Of a DNA stretch of 64,000 nucleotides, positions 1-13,000 are shown piece after piece. Source of the stretch: Haberlea rhodopensis (Eukaryota; Streptophyta; Magnoliopsida; Lamiales; Gesneriaceae); the NCBI GenBank assembly GCA_907163345.1, contig CAJQUN010000002.1, positions 45,113,754-45,177,753 on the forward strand, in the 5' to 3' direction. Position 1 is the stretch's first letter, and each line of letters opens with the position of its first letter. A model generated the notes under the pieces. That model was not told where the DNA came from, searched no databases, and worked only from the letters and a program-made list of their open reading frames with translations. The position numbers and the translations under genes are program-made.

Positions 1-1075
1 TTTATACTTTGAAGGAGTTCAAAGTTCCCTTTTAGTTGGATTCTGCTTGAACTACGGGTTGTGGATAGAAGTGAAGCATTAGAGACTTTCCAATTACGGA
101 GAAGTTAACCCATTTTTGAAGAATGTTGAAAATGGAGATGTTGACAATCATGCTAACTGAGCTACTTAAATCAGTGAAGGAAACAGTTTTTTTCATTTGG
201 AGTGGACAGAGATGATTTGACTATATTTATCTCTTGTGAGGTATAGCAATTCACAGCAGTGTATATTCACGATGCAGTAGTGATTAGTCTTATTCGAAAG
301 AGGAAGCTGTGGATTTTTTTGTTTGTAGTTGTGAAATAATTCGCTCTTTTTGCTTGCTTGATCGACATCTTGGTTAATTGGTAGTTCAAAAAGTTTTGTT
401 TTTAATTAGAAAAAGTTGTATTTTTTTAGAACATTTTCTTGGATTTTGCATGAAGTTCTGAATTTCTCTGAATACTCTCTTTTGTTTGTTTCTGAACGTT
501 GATTAACAGTCATATTGATCTAAAAAGAGTCATTATATGAACCCAAAACTTGATTCCTACCTTTTCCTTGAGTATAAAAATTAGTAACCTCCTCTTCTGT
601 TTTTGGTCTATGAAGTATGTTCAATGTACCATGAAAGAGTTCTCTATGACTTATATATAAAAATTATTAACCTCCTCTTCTGCTTTTGGTCTATGAAGTA
701 TGTTCAATGTACCATGAAAGAGTTCTCTATGACTTATAAACATATACGTTCCGTTTTCATAAGATAAAAAATAGTGTTCTAGTCACAAACAAGGTGCACA
801 AAGTAGACTTCAACACATTTACCATTTCCTAAATTATTAAGCACCATTTTTATTTAGCGTATCAGCACCAAAGTTGTATCTTTCTATCTTCATGAACCTT
901 CACACTCTTCATTCCTTCCTTCTGAATGCATAAATGTCTTTAATTCCAAGAAACTAGTTTTTTCTTTGTTACCTTCTATTGTGCTATCTTCCTTTTAGCG
1001 TGTCGTTCATTGCCTGTTCTTTATGCTATTTTTTACTTTAGTTTATAAAATTGAGTTATAACTCTCGTTTTCCAG
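1..1075 (+). other. Presumed intron 1 of the gamma-adaptin gene
   Basis: No coding exon is visible here. The stretch ends in a pyrimidine-rich tract and an AG at 1074-1075, directly before the first recognisable exon. The conserved gamma-adaptin N-terminus (about 11 residues ending in Arg before Asp-Met/Leu-Ile-Arg) was searched for by eye and not found, so exon 1 and the promoter probably lie upstream of the window. Apart from one tandem duplication (573-738) it is plain AT-rich sequence. Confidence 0.6.
573..738. repeat. Two-copy 83-bp tandem duplication in intron 1
   Basis: Two adjacent copies (573-655 and 656-738) differ at only a few bases. Each begins TATAAAAATTA and ends in the same CTATGACTTATA. 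This is a local duplication with no target-site signature, and it lies in presumed intron sequence. Confidence 0.9.
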
Positions 1076-4000
1076 GGACTTGATTCGGGCTGTACGTGCT
1101 TGCAAAACTGCAGCAGAGGAGCGGGCTGTTATAAGAAAAGAATGTGCTTCAATTCGAGCTGCAATTAGTGAAAATGACCAAGATTATAGTCATCGCAATT
1201 TGGCAAAGCTCATGTTTATTCACATGCTTGGTTACCCTACACATTTTGGTCAAATGGAATGCCTGAAGTTAATTGCATCTCCGGGGTTCCCGGAAAAAAG
1301 AATAGGATATCTTGGCCTTATGTTGCTTCTTGATGAAAGACAGGAGGTTCTGATGCTTGTCACTAATTCAATTAAACAGTATCCATTTTAATCTAATCTT
1401 TTCTGGATATACATTTTTTATTATCAAGACAAGCAAATTCATTCATACCCATATCTGAATAAACCAATAAAAGGAGAGGGAAATTAGCAATGGAAAGTCA
1501 AGGCTTGCAATTATTTTACATTTAAATGAAGTCATCATTGATGGATCACCTATTTCCTATGATATTATAGTTTTTTATCCCTTTAGATACCTTAACTTGT
1601 GCTCAGAGATCTTAATCACACCAACCAGTATATTGTTGGACTTGCACTTTGTGCCTTGGGAAATATCTGTTCTGCTGAAATGGCTCGTGATCTTGCTCCA
1701 GAAGTTGAAAGATTACTTCAATTTAGGGATCCTAATATCAGGAAGAAAGTAAGTCGTTTGTATTTCTCTTACTGATTGAGGTTTTTTTTCAATATCATTT
1801 ATCTTAAGTGAGTTTAGAGATCCTGTTAGAGTCCACTACTATATCACTTTCAAACACTTTATACTTACATAACACAGTTTCTAATAAACAAATCATAAAA
1901 TTAAAATGTTTGGAGTACTGGTAGGTTTGTCAAAAAACGATGCAGTATATCATGAAGTAGGAGTCTTATTTTAAATTATTTTTTCATTTTTTTGGTGAAA
2001 CTCATTTATCAATCATTTTGAGCTCTCCATCCATTCTTACCCACCAGAAGAAAGTTCAATTGGTTGCTTGCTGGAATCCACAACTTAAAGTTTTTGAGAT
2101 CAACGATAGAAGAAATGAATTAGAAAATTTCAACTGATAAGGAAGCCCTACTACCTCCTTGGTTATATGTTCAGAAATTCCATTCTTTTAAGAATTACCT
2201 CCATAGAGCATAAAAAGCTGTGGTCCATTGGGATAATAAACTTGTCTTCTGGTTTAGGACATTTTTGAACATTTGCCGAGTTTTTTATTGGATTTGAGTT
2301 GATATCTGTATGGTGTTTGATGTAAAAGATTGCACATACCGGCCCTACATTTGGTTCTTGCATTTTATTTTAGTCATTTCTATTATGTCCTACAACCTAG
2401 TGATAGGATTTTGTTGCTGGATTTGTGACGATGCTGATATTTTGTTTCGATATAATATTCTGTTTAGGATGAAATTTATTTTATTTTTGGTTAAAATTTT
2501 GAAGATTCGCTTTGTGGCTACAGGCTATTTCCATTTATTGATATAAATAAAATATAACAACAGGAAACATTTATTTATTTGTGTTAATCTCTACCTTTGT
2601 TTTTCAATATAGGCAGCATTATGCACAATAAGAATAATAAAGAAAGTTCCGGACCTGGCTGAGACTTTTATAAAACCTGCAGTTGTATTACTAAAAGAAA
2701 AACACCATGGAGTATTATTAACTGGAGTCCAGCTTTGTACGGATATGTGTAAAGTCAGTACAGAAGCTCTTGAGCATTTCAGAAAGGTAATAACGGAGGT
2801 CGTGTTTTGGACGAAATATAGCAGCTAATTGCACTGGATTGTGATATTTTTTTTCCCTTTGTTTTCTTTTTGTTAGAATTGCATAGGCGGCTTAGTCAAA
2901 GTTCTAAAGGATCTCGCAAACAGTCCATATGCACCTGAGTACGACATTTCTGGGATTTCAGACCCTTTTCTTCATATTAAATTGCTCAAGCTCTTACGAG
3001 AGTTGGGACAAGGAGATCCCGACGCTAGTGATGATATGAATTATATTCTCGCCCAGGTAAGCTAGTATTATCTTTGCACCAGTTTGCTTTTCCTCGAGTC
3101 TACTGTTCGAATTCTAACTGTTCCTTATTTTCGATCATCTATTCTCACTGTAAATAGTTTCACTATGAGTCCAAGACACATAAAATTGTCTGTCTAGCAC
3201 AATTTCTATAACATTTGGAATAAAGGATTGGGTGAAGTTTTATTTATCAATCTGTTGGTATCAAACAAGTGAATTGTTTGGTCAAAAAATCTGCCTTGTA
3301 TCATGGCTTTGTGTTCATTATATAATACAGTTTACATATTACAAAAGACACCAAATATACAATCTAGCTTTTGTAAGGAAAGATTGAATGATTTATGGAG
3401 TTAAGTGAGGCTGAGTGATTGGAAGCATTCTAAGCTGACATCCCCCCTCAAATTGATGCTGAGCATCAATTTGCCCACTAGAAATTGATGACGTTGGCGT
3501 GTCATAGCTTTGGTAAATATGTCAGCAATTTGAAGATCAGTTGACACGTGCGGAAGAGTAATTATCTTGGTATCCACAGCCTCTCGGATTGAATGACAGT
3601 CGACCTCAATATGCTTTGTTCGTTCGTGAAAGACCGGGTTGGTGGCAATTTGTATTGCACTCGTGTTGTCTCCATGGAGAGGAGTGTGGTGAGATTGAGA
3701 CAAACCAAGTTCTTCCAGAAGACCAGGTAGCCAAATAATTTCAGAACAAGCTGCAGACATTGCACGATATTCAGATTCTGTAGATGATTTGGACACACGT
3801 GCTTGCTTCTTACTCTTCCAAGAAATCAATGAGGGACCAAGAAACATACACCAACCAATGACAGAGCGACGCGTATCTGGACATCCAGCCCAATCTGCAT
3901 CACTAAAGGCCCCAGATTGAGGGGTGTCGCTGCTGGAAAAAATAACCCACGAGAAGGAGAACCATGAAGATATCGAATAATGCGATGCACTGCAGCCAAA

Positions 4001-7000
4001 TGCAAATGTCTAGGAGATTGCATAAATTGGCTAACTTGCTGGACGGCAAACGAAATATCAGGCCGAGTAATAGTCAGATAGTTTAAACTCCCAACTAGTT
4101 GTTGATAAAAAGTGGGATCAGAAAGAAGATCACCTTCCTCACGACGGTATTTGACGTTTACTTCCATTGGAGTGTCTACCAAAGCTGAGTCCTGAAGATG
4201 AGCCAATGTAACGAGATCATGTGTATATTTCTGCTGATTGATGAATATGCCTGATGGTTCAGTGTGTATTTCCAAGCCCAAGAAGTAGGTAAGAGAGCCA
4301 AGGTCCTTCATATGAAATGAAGACTGTAGATGTTGTTGGAGGCGTAGAATTAGAGCAGAGTCGGTTCCACTAATGACAATATCATCTACATAGACAAGTA
4401 GAAGAACACTACCAGCCGAATTCTTACAAAGGAAGAGGGATGAGTTGTACTTGCTCTGCTGAAAGGAGAATTGAAGTAATGTGGTTCGAAACTTGTCAAA
4501 CCAGGCTCGAGGAGCTTGCTTCAAGCCATATAAGGAGCGTCTTAATTTGCATACGGAAAGGAAGAATTTGGAGTGAGACCGGGAGGAAGTTTCATGTAAA
4601 CATCATCATGAAGATCACCATGAAGAACGCATTCTTAACATCCATTTGATGGAGGGGCCATCCTCGTGAAGCAGCAATGGAAATAATAAGTCGAACAATA
4701 GTCATTTTTGCAACAGGAGCAAATGTGTCCTTATAGTCAATGCCATATTCCTGTTTATTACCAAGAGCAACCAGCCTTGCTTTGAATCGATCAAGGGTGC
4801 CATCGGACTGAAGCTTGATAGAATAGACCCATTTACAACCGATGGGTTTGACACTCGGTGGACAAGTAAAAATATCCCATGTATCGTTGTCATGAAGGGC
4901 TTTCAACTCCGCGTCCATCGCATTTTTCCAACATTCATGTTGAATGGCCTCCGAGTAAGACCTAGGAATAGGATTAGTGGACAAAGTAGCATGGAATGAA
5001 GTAGGAGAGTAACCATACCGATCAGGAGGATGAGAATGTCGAGTAGAGCGCCGTAGGGTAGGATCTGTGTCCAAGGCGGGTTCGGGAGTCACGGTCACGG
5101 CAGGGTCAGGTGGTGGGTCAGGCTCAAGAAGTGGCGGAGTTGGACGTCGTCGTTGATACACGCAACCAGGCTTGAATCGATCCGGAGATGGTAGCAAGTT
5201 GTCAAAGGTGGGAAGCACAATGGTCTCGGGTTCCTGTGAGACATGACTCCTAAAAAAATATTATTTTAAAAGAAAACAACATTTCGGGAAATACGAAAGC
5301 GATGAGATGCAGAATCATAACAGATGTAGCCTTTGTGAGAAATGCTATACCCCATGAATGCACATTTGACAGATTGTGCGGACAGTTTATGACGTTCGGG
5401 CATAGGAAGATGGACAAAGCAAACACAACCAAATGTATGTAAGTCAAGGTAGTGTGGGTGTTGCTTATGTAGAAAATAATAAGGAGATGCAAAATCTAAG
5501 GTTCGTGATGGTAACCTATTAATAAGGTGGACGGTCGTGAATAGTGCCTCCACCCAAGTAGGAGGAGCAGCCGATTCAAGCAACAATGTACAGGTAATAT
5601 CTAGCAAGTGACGAGTTTCCGTTCTGCCACCCCGTTTTGCTGAGGTGTATATGGACAAGAACGCTGGGAAACAATGCCTTTTTGATGCAGGAAATCATGA
5701 AATTCCTTAGACATATATTCCCCACCGGAGTCAGATCTATGAATTTTAATATGTTGAGAGAATTGTGTTTCAATAAAGGCTACATATCGCTGAAAAATAG
5801 AAAGCACCTCAGATTTTGCCCGTAGAAAGTAAACCCATGTATATTTGCTGTAATCATCAATGAAGGTAACAAAATATTTGTATTGGGCATGAGATATAAC
5901 TGGAGAAATGCCCCAAACGTCGGTGTGAATTAAGTCAAAACAATGTGTAGCACGAGTACTATGAGTAGGAAATGAAAGAGATTTACTTTTACCAAGTTTA
6001 CATGTGTCGCAGTCAAAGGAAGAATTCGATGAAAAATGATTTTTATTACCCAACAGGCCAGAGTTTATTACATGAGATAAAATTATAGAATTTGGATGAC
6101 CCAAACGTTTGTGCCATAATGCACGATTATTATTGACTGCGTTACAAGCCAAAGAAACAAATGGAGGAATAAGAAAGTGGAGGAAAAACAAACGTCCAAC
6201 TTTAGGCCCCTTCACGAGTATCTTCCCCGACACCTGATCCTGCACAAAACAACCAGAGCGAGAAAACATAACGTTATAATTACCATCAACTAATTGACCA
6301 ACAGAGAGAAGACTAGTGGATAGTTGCGGAGAGACAAACACATCCCGGAAAGAGGGATTAACATCGGCAACCTCATGAATTGGCAGTTGAGTGCCATTAG
6401 CGATGGTAATTTGTAATGATCCCGAATATGGGCGTACATTGTGAAGTGTGGCAGCAATGTGATTAGAAGCCCCTGAGTCAACCAGCCAAGAATTTAAGGA
6501 AGCTAGAGTGGTACCTTGAAGACCAAGTGTGGAAAGTGCAGATATGATCATCTGTTGAATCATCTCAGGAGTGACAGAGGAAGATTCAGCAACATTGGAT
6601 GAGGAAGGGCTGGTAGTAACGTGGTCACCAGCAGGTGCGCGACGTGGTGGACGAGTCGGACAGTCCGGAAGAAGATGTCCAGGCTTCTTGCAATAATTGC
6701 ACCGTTTAGTGGAACAATGTTTGCCCAAATTCCTTGCAAGTGTAGCATTGTACTTGCCGGGTGACCTGCGCTTTTCCTTTGACATGCGAGACATAGGCGA
6801 CTTCATTGGTCGAAGTCGAATGTTGATGGAATATACGTTGGGTGACCAGTCGCTGTTCTTCACGCAGTAATTCACCGAGGCACACATCGAGGGATGGAGG
6901 TGGGTCACGGTTCATCAACGTTGAACGAGCAATTTCAAACTCGGGGCGCAACTTCATCAGAAATTGATCTCGCTTGCTTTGTTCATGAACTTCTTGAACC

Positions 7001-10000
7001 GCAGCAAGTGAGGCAGCAGGGACTTTTGCATAAATTATATCGACGAATTCAGTCCATAGAATTTGAAACCCTGTGAAATATTCTTGAACAGAGCGATTGC
7101 CTTGTGTGTAATTAGCAATCTCATATTCAAGTTGAAACCTGCGAGCCACATTATTTTGACAATAAACTTGTGCTAGATAGTCCCACATGTCTTTAGCTGT
7201 CTTGTGGGGTCGGAGGTTGAGAACAATGTTGGGATCAACCGAGCCTAGCATCCAAGACATGATTCTAGCATCGTTGATCCGCCATGGTCCAATCTTGGAG
7301 TTTTCAGTGGGAACAGGATCACTGCCATCGATGTGTCCCCATAACATTTTTCCCATTACAAAGAGGCGAAACTGAAATTCCCAAGCGGAGTAATTTTTTC
7401 CGTTGAATTTTACACCAAAAAAATCAAAATTACTCATGATGCTTGCTGTGAGGAATGGACAGTGAGAGAGATAAATGTCGGTGGTCGTTGCAACAACAAT
7501 ATGCCCAATTCGAAGGACACCCACAGATCGATGAACAACTATGCTGGAAACCAAAAACTTCCAAGCACAAATCGAACATAATGAAGATGTCAGAAGACTG
7601 GAAATCGGAGAAAAATCCTGACGGGCACACGTTATGACGGAAGCTTGAAATTTCTAACTGAGTGGCGACAATAATGAAATCAGAAGGTTTCCGATCGACC
7701 CGTGCGAACAATGTGGAAAATTGCGAACGTGATTTTGCAAAAAAAAAAAAGACGACGAAATTGGACAGTGGACGAGAGCAAATTGGCGATTTGCAAATCA
7801 AAAAACCAAACCCACGAAGAAACGAGAGCAAATCAAGCGATTTGCAGACCGAAGTCCCACACCCTCGAAGAAAGAACGAGGACCCAGACGAAAAAAAAAT
7901 TTCACAGTGATGGCTCTGATACCATGTCAAACAAGTGAATTGTTTGGTCAAAAAATCTACCTTGTATCATGGCTCTGTGTTCATTATATAATACAGTTTA
8001 CATATTACAAAAGTCAAGTATTTAGTCTAGCCTTGACTACAGTGTTACCATATATACAGCTCATTTCATGTTCCTAGACTATATCCCTACCAAATATACA
8101 ATCTAGCTTTTGTAAGGAAAGATTGAATGATTTATGGAGTTGAGTGAGGCTGAGTGATTGGATGCATTCTAGGCTGACAGTTGGAACTCTAATTGTGTTT
8201 TTTTCATGTCATGAGATCAACTTAATTGATTTTAATTTTGATGTTTAAATAAAGAAGATGATTTTTTTTGGAAATAACCCGGTAGACATGGAGGTGGCGA
8301 TGAAATCACATTTTTAGTGTCAAACCCGATGAGAAAAATTATGAAGAATGAATCATGGTTTAATTGTGGAATCTGTTTTTTTCATAGTAATGATTGCATG
8401 AAAATGCTTTTAGCATCGGCATGTGAATTATCAGTTTTGACAAGGGTTACCATGTGCCGTGTGATTAATCTTCCTTTGTTTCGTTTCCTTGTCATGCTAG
8501 GTGGCAACCAAGACTGAATCGAACAAAAATACAGGAAATGCAATTCTTTATCAATGTGTTACTACCATAATGAGCATTGAAGATAATGGTGGGTTACGTG
8601 TGCTTGCTGTCAATATTTTGGGAAGATTTTTGTCTAGCCGAGACAATAATATTAGGTAATCTCCATCCAATTGGTGTAACTATTTTTTATGATTCATGAT
8701 GAATATGATTCTATCTCTTGTATCATGTTATATGCTTTTAATCTATCTAACTACTGTCATTTACCGGAGGCTCCTAAGTGAATATAATACTTTAACTCGT
8801 GCAAGCCAGTAACTTTTCTGGAAGAAGGGAACTTCTGGGATAATCTTTAGTTGCTCTTAGATGTAATTATATCTGTTTCAAATCTCTATGCTCCATTATC
8901 AACTTTAATTCCTTGTTAGTTGACGGTTTTCTGTGCCATTCATTTAGCTGTTTAGCATGAATACTGTTGATGTCAATAAATATTTATTTCTTTATGGTAT
9001 TTGTAAAAAAAATTTAATATATATTTTAGTATCTGTTGTTTGGTATAGTAATTTTAACTAGTTTAATATTACATTATTCGATGTATTATGAAGCATTATG
9101 TTATTGAGAATATGTTGAAACGAGGAAATATTTCTAGATTCCAACTAGTCAAGGCCATACCTGGCAACGTGCCAGATATTAGTTGGCATACTACTCAATG
9201 CTTTCTATACTGAAATAATGTTGTGGTCTAACATCCACCAAATGATGTTGGATTTTCCTTTGTCACGACTTTAGTAGAGAAAGCTAACGGCAGAAGCATC
9301 CAAAATGCTTGATATTCTGGATATAATGAACCAAACTAGATAGAAGCAGATCAAATCTCATCTGTTAAGATGAGTAAAAATTCAGAACAGATTTGTAAAA
9401 TCATGTTATTGCGTATCGGAAAGTAGCTTAATATGATGAAGTTGTAAATACCATGATTAAATGTTTCAATCTTCTGGCTCATGTGGATGAATGATAAAGT
9501 TGAATCTGGATATTTCAGATATGTTGCATTGAACATGCTGATGAAAGCTATTATTTTAGATAGCCAAGCAGTACAGAGGCATCGAGCGACAATTTTGGAA
9601 TGCATAAAGGTGTCGTGCTTCCAAATTAATTATTTCCTTGAGATTTTTTATTCCATATTTTCTTGATTATTTTCATTTTTGATTTGATGTAATACATCAG
9701 TGAGAGTACTTGGACAAAATTACCTAATTATTGATTTTGGTTCTGGTATAATTTTGTTTTTCCGTGTGTGATTAAACAACCAAACAAGTTCAAACCATAT
9801 CTCTGTTTTATATGATTATTAAAGTTTGTAATATGTGTTTCTTTTCTACTTTTTCCATTCCCACCTCGTTTTAGGGTAGTTCTCTTGGATAATATAGTCT
9901 CAGCAGCCTATGGATGCTCATTTGTATCAGGATTCAGATGATTCAATCCGTAGAAGGGCCCTTGAACTTGTTTATCTTCTGGTAAATGAAAGTAATGTGA

Positions 10001-13000
10001 AGTCTTTGACTAAGGAGCTTGTTGACTATCTAGAAGTATGTGATCCGGAATTTAAGGGAGGGCTCTCCACCAAAATTTGCTCCATTGTTGAGAAGTGAGT
10101 AAATTGATTAAAAAGTTATATTAATATGTTTTCCTTCCATGGGTTAAGTATTTATATAGTCTGATCATGGATATTTTTTGTACTCATGTGTGCATGTGTT
10201 CTATGTGTATAGCAACAGCTCATAATTCTGATGACTGAATACATTTGTTTGGTTTAAACATTGAAAGACTTAGTTCTTTTTAATACTTTCGAGCTATTAA
10301 ATGTATTGTCATTGATTGGTTTCATTAAAATTTGTAAGCAACATGTTATGAAGATCAAATCCTAGATACTCCTTCAATTTTATCTTTTATGATTAGGATT
10401 TTGGTTTATTTTTAAATTCAAATTAGGATTTGATTTTTAGGATTTGGTTTTGGTTTTGGTTTTGATTAGGATTGGTTTTTGATAACTTTTAATTTATCGG
10501 GTAAGACTCCTATTTTTTATAAATAGGATGAATTATTAATAAAGATGAAGAACGAAGTTTTTGAATTAAATAAATCCTTGAGAAGATTTCATGCCTTCAT
10601 TGTTCTCTTCTCTTTTTTTCCGCAAACTTCAGTCCAACAACATAGGCGAATAGTGCCCCGACCCGTGAACAGTACCCGACCCGTGAATAGTAACATCATC
10701 CTCCCATAGCGCGGTCCTATATACATAACAATGACATCAGAGACGGTAGTTATGAGGGACTTCCACGACTTTGGAAAAAAGCATCAGGAGTTCAAAGCAG
10801 CGACTGAGAACCGACAACAAGCTCTTTCGAGAAGTTGGAGGCAATTTCTGAATGTCTGTCAACCCTGTGCTCGCAACAACACGATAATCCTATCAAACTG
10901 TTGCAGGGATATGTTACCGATGATAATTCTGAAAATGGTGTAAAAAGTCCTCATGGACACATTGACAACTCAAATTTTGATACTGAAAAGAGGGGTGATT
11001 TTGTGTCAGACCTCAATTCCAATAAACATATACCTTCAAAATCCACTATTTTATCTTTTGCTCCTGGGAAAACCGAGGAATTTTATTATAAAAACCTTGG
11101 AAATCAAAATTTGGAGGAGGAGTTCAAGAAACACCGTCACCGGTGCTTGCTCTTGGCATTGATTCAACGACAACTTATAATTTTAATGAAATCGCAGTGG
11201 ACAAACACCATCTCGAGGAGGGGAGTGATGTTATGAAGATCAAATCCCCAGATACTCCTTCAATTTTATCTTTTATGATTAGGATTTGGTTTATTTTTAA
11301 ATTCAAATTAGGATTTGATTTTTAGGATTTGGTTTTGGTTTTGATTAGGATTGGTTTTTGATAATTTTTAATCTATCGGGTAAGGCTCCTATTTTGTATA
11401 AATATGATGAATTATTAATAAAGATGAAGAATGAAGTTTTTGAATTAATAAATCCTTGAGAAAGGTTTCATGCCTTCATTGTTCTCTCTCTATTTTTCTG
11501 CAAACTCCCGTCCAACAACATACAGTACCCGACCCGTGAATAGTAACATCATCGTCCCATAATGCGGTCCTACATACATAACACAATGCCTCTTAGTTTG
11601 TGATGAAATTGTAGTTTCAACTTTCAACAAGATATTCAAAAGTTATTTCCTTCTCTTTTACCATGTTAGTGACCTCTCATCTCTTATCTCAACCTTAACA
11701 TGCATTTTCATGTCAAAACCTTATCTTGTTCTTAATTTTTTGGTTCCTACTTTACTTAATTAAGTTCGTCTGTAACCTAACTTAGTTCATAAATTTTTTG
11801 CAAACTTTCATGATCCCAAAATTAATGTCATTAAACAACATGCATTGTCTTGGTCTGGCTTGAATTATGCATCTTTTAGCTTATGGCAATTGATCTGAAA
11901 CTCTTTTTCCATTTATTATGTGGCTTTTCAGGTTTTCCCCTGAGAAAATATGGTACATTGATCAGATGCTTAAGGTTCTGTCTGAGGTATGCCTTATACT
12001 TGTCGAATATCTATGATACTGAAAGTTTAGTTGCAGACCTAGGTTTCTGCTTGACTTTTGAAAGATAGATATCCATATATTGAGTTTAAGGCATCAATTA
12101 CGTTCCTTCTTATATTTCACAGACATGGTTGTTTGTGAACCCATCTTCCATCTTCTCAATTTATGCAACACTGAGGTTTGATATTGTTGAAATGATTGCA
12201 ATTTGTAACTTCATTTTGATGTGCTAATGACTGGAATCTCAGAGTCTCTACAGTATCTATAGATTTGTGAAGCACACAGATGTGAGTGCTGTATTGTTGA
12301 TTTTGGAAGTGTGCCTTGTGGATCACAAACCTAAAAGAATGATCTCTCGTCGTGATGCAAAAGATCATATTGCTTTTTTAATGAGATGCTTGCGAGGCAT
12401 TATGTCAAATGACCTAGTTCAGTTACTTTATTGATATTAGGGTTTCTGGCCCAAATCTCTTGGTCGATTTTTCGCTTTCTGCACATCCAATGCTTTTGAC
12501 CTGGTACAATTACTTATTTTGCTTTATAGTTGAAAGAAAACAGTCATTCAAATGGTACATCTGCTACAATTCTAGAATCGTTCTTGGATAAGAGAACTCT
12601 AAAAGATTCTGTTAGTGGACATGTGTCTTTGTATAAATACTTGGAAATATTTGTTATTAAACACAAAAGTTAAGAAATTTATATTTTTATAATGTTGCGT
12701 ATTTGATTATTGTCAACTTCAGAGTTTGATGCTGCGAAGAAATAAACACGTTGCCCAATTGTTCGCGTGCTTTGCTATCTCTTAGAAGTTAAAAAACATT
12801 TATATTTTCAGATTTCCGTCGTCCGTTAGCTATACATGCCACCCACAAGTTTAGTCTGTTGCTCATGAGTAGTCACGCCCCGGGCCCGGGCCCAGGCCCG
12901 CCAAGCGCGACTGCACAATGGGCTCCTATAGCAACTACTTCTTATCCGTCATCGCTCTACGAAAATGGTTAACCCAAGTTGCTATAATAGTCCATTGTAA

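Larger units (their letters stand above)
3254..8184 (-). mobile_element. Ty1/Copia LTR retrotransposon in intron 5 (decayed)
   Basis: The element occupies 3259-8179 between perfect GTTGG target duplications (3254-3258 and 8180-8184). It lies in reverse orientation to the host gene. The 5' LTR is 7925-8179 (255 bp; on the + strand TGTCA...TGACA). The 3' LTR is 3259-3440 (182 bp), which has lost ~73 bp and carries a TG-to-TA change at its outer end. A 14-bp primer-binding site matching initiator-Met tRNA (complement of TGGCTCTGATACCA, 7911-7924) abuts the 5' LTR. A purine tract (complement of TCCCCCCTC, 3441-3450) abuts the 3' LTR. Confidence 0.96.
10344..11583 (+). mobile_element. Short non-autonomous LTR element (TRIM/LARD-like) in intron 8
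   Basis: LTRs 10344-10730 and 11229-11583 share TGTTATGAAG starts and ACATAACA ends (TGTTA...TAACA inverted termini). A primer-binding-like site (ATGACATCAGAGAC, 10731-10744) follows the left LTR, and a purine tract (GAGGAGGGGAGTGA, 11215-11228) abuts the right LTR. Flanks CAACA and CAATG are at best a decayed target duplication. The ~500-bp interior holds a frameshifted gag-like remnant (10731-11236) with no pol. It lies in the same orientation as the host gene, unlike the larger insertions. The LTRs differ at several places, so it is not very recent. Confidence 0.85.

Noticed and set aside
1..1075. Exon 1 of the gamma-adaptin gene within the window
   Set aside because: The ATGAACCC at 538 is followed by AAACTT and not by the Phe-Ser-Ser-Gly-Thr-Arg codons expected. 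No other match with a donor site was found.
7662..7951. Overlapping ORFs on both strands between the Copia primer site and gag
   Set aside because: They lie in the element's untranslated leader, are Lys/Arg- or Phe/Ser-rich from A-rich sequence, and match nothing.
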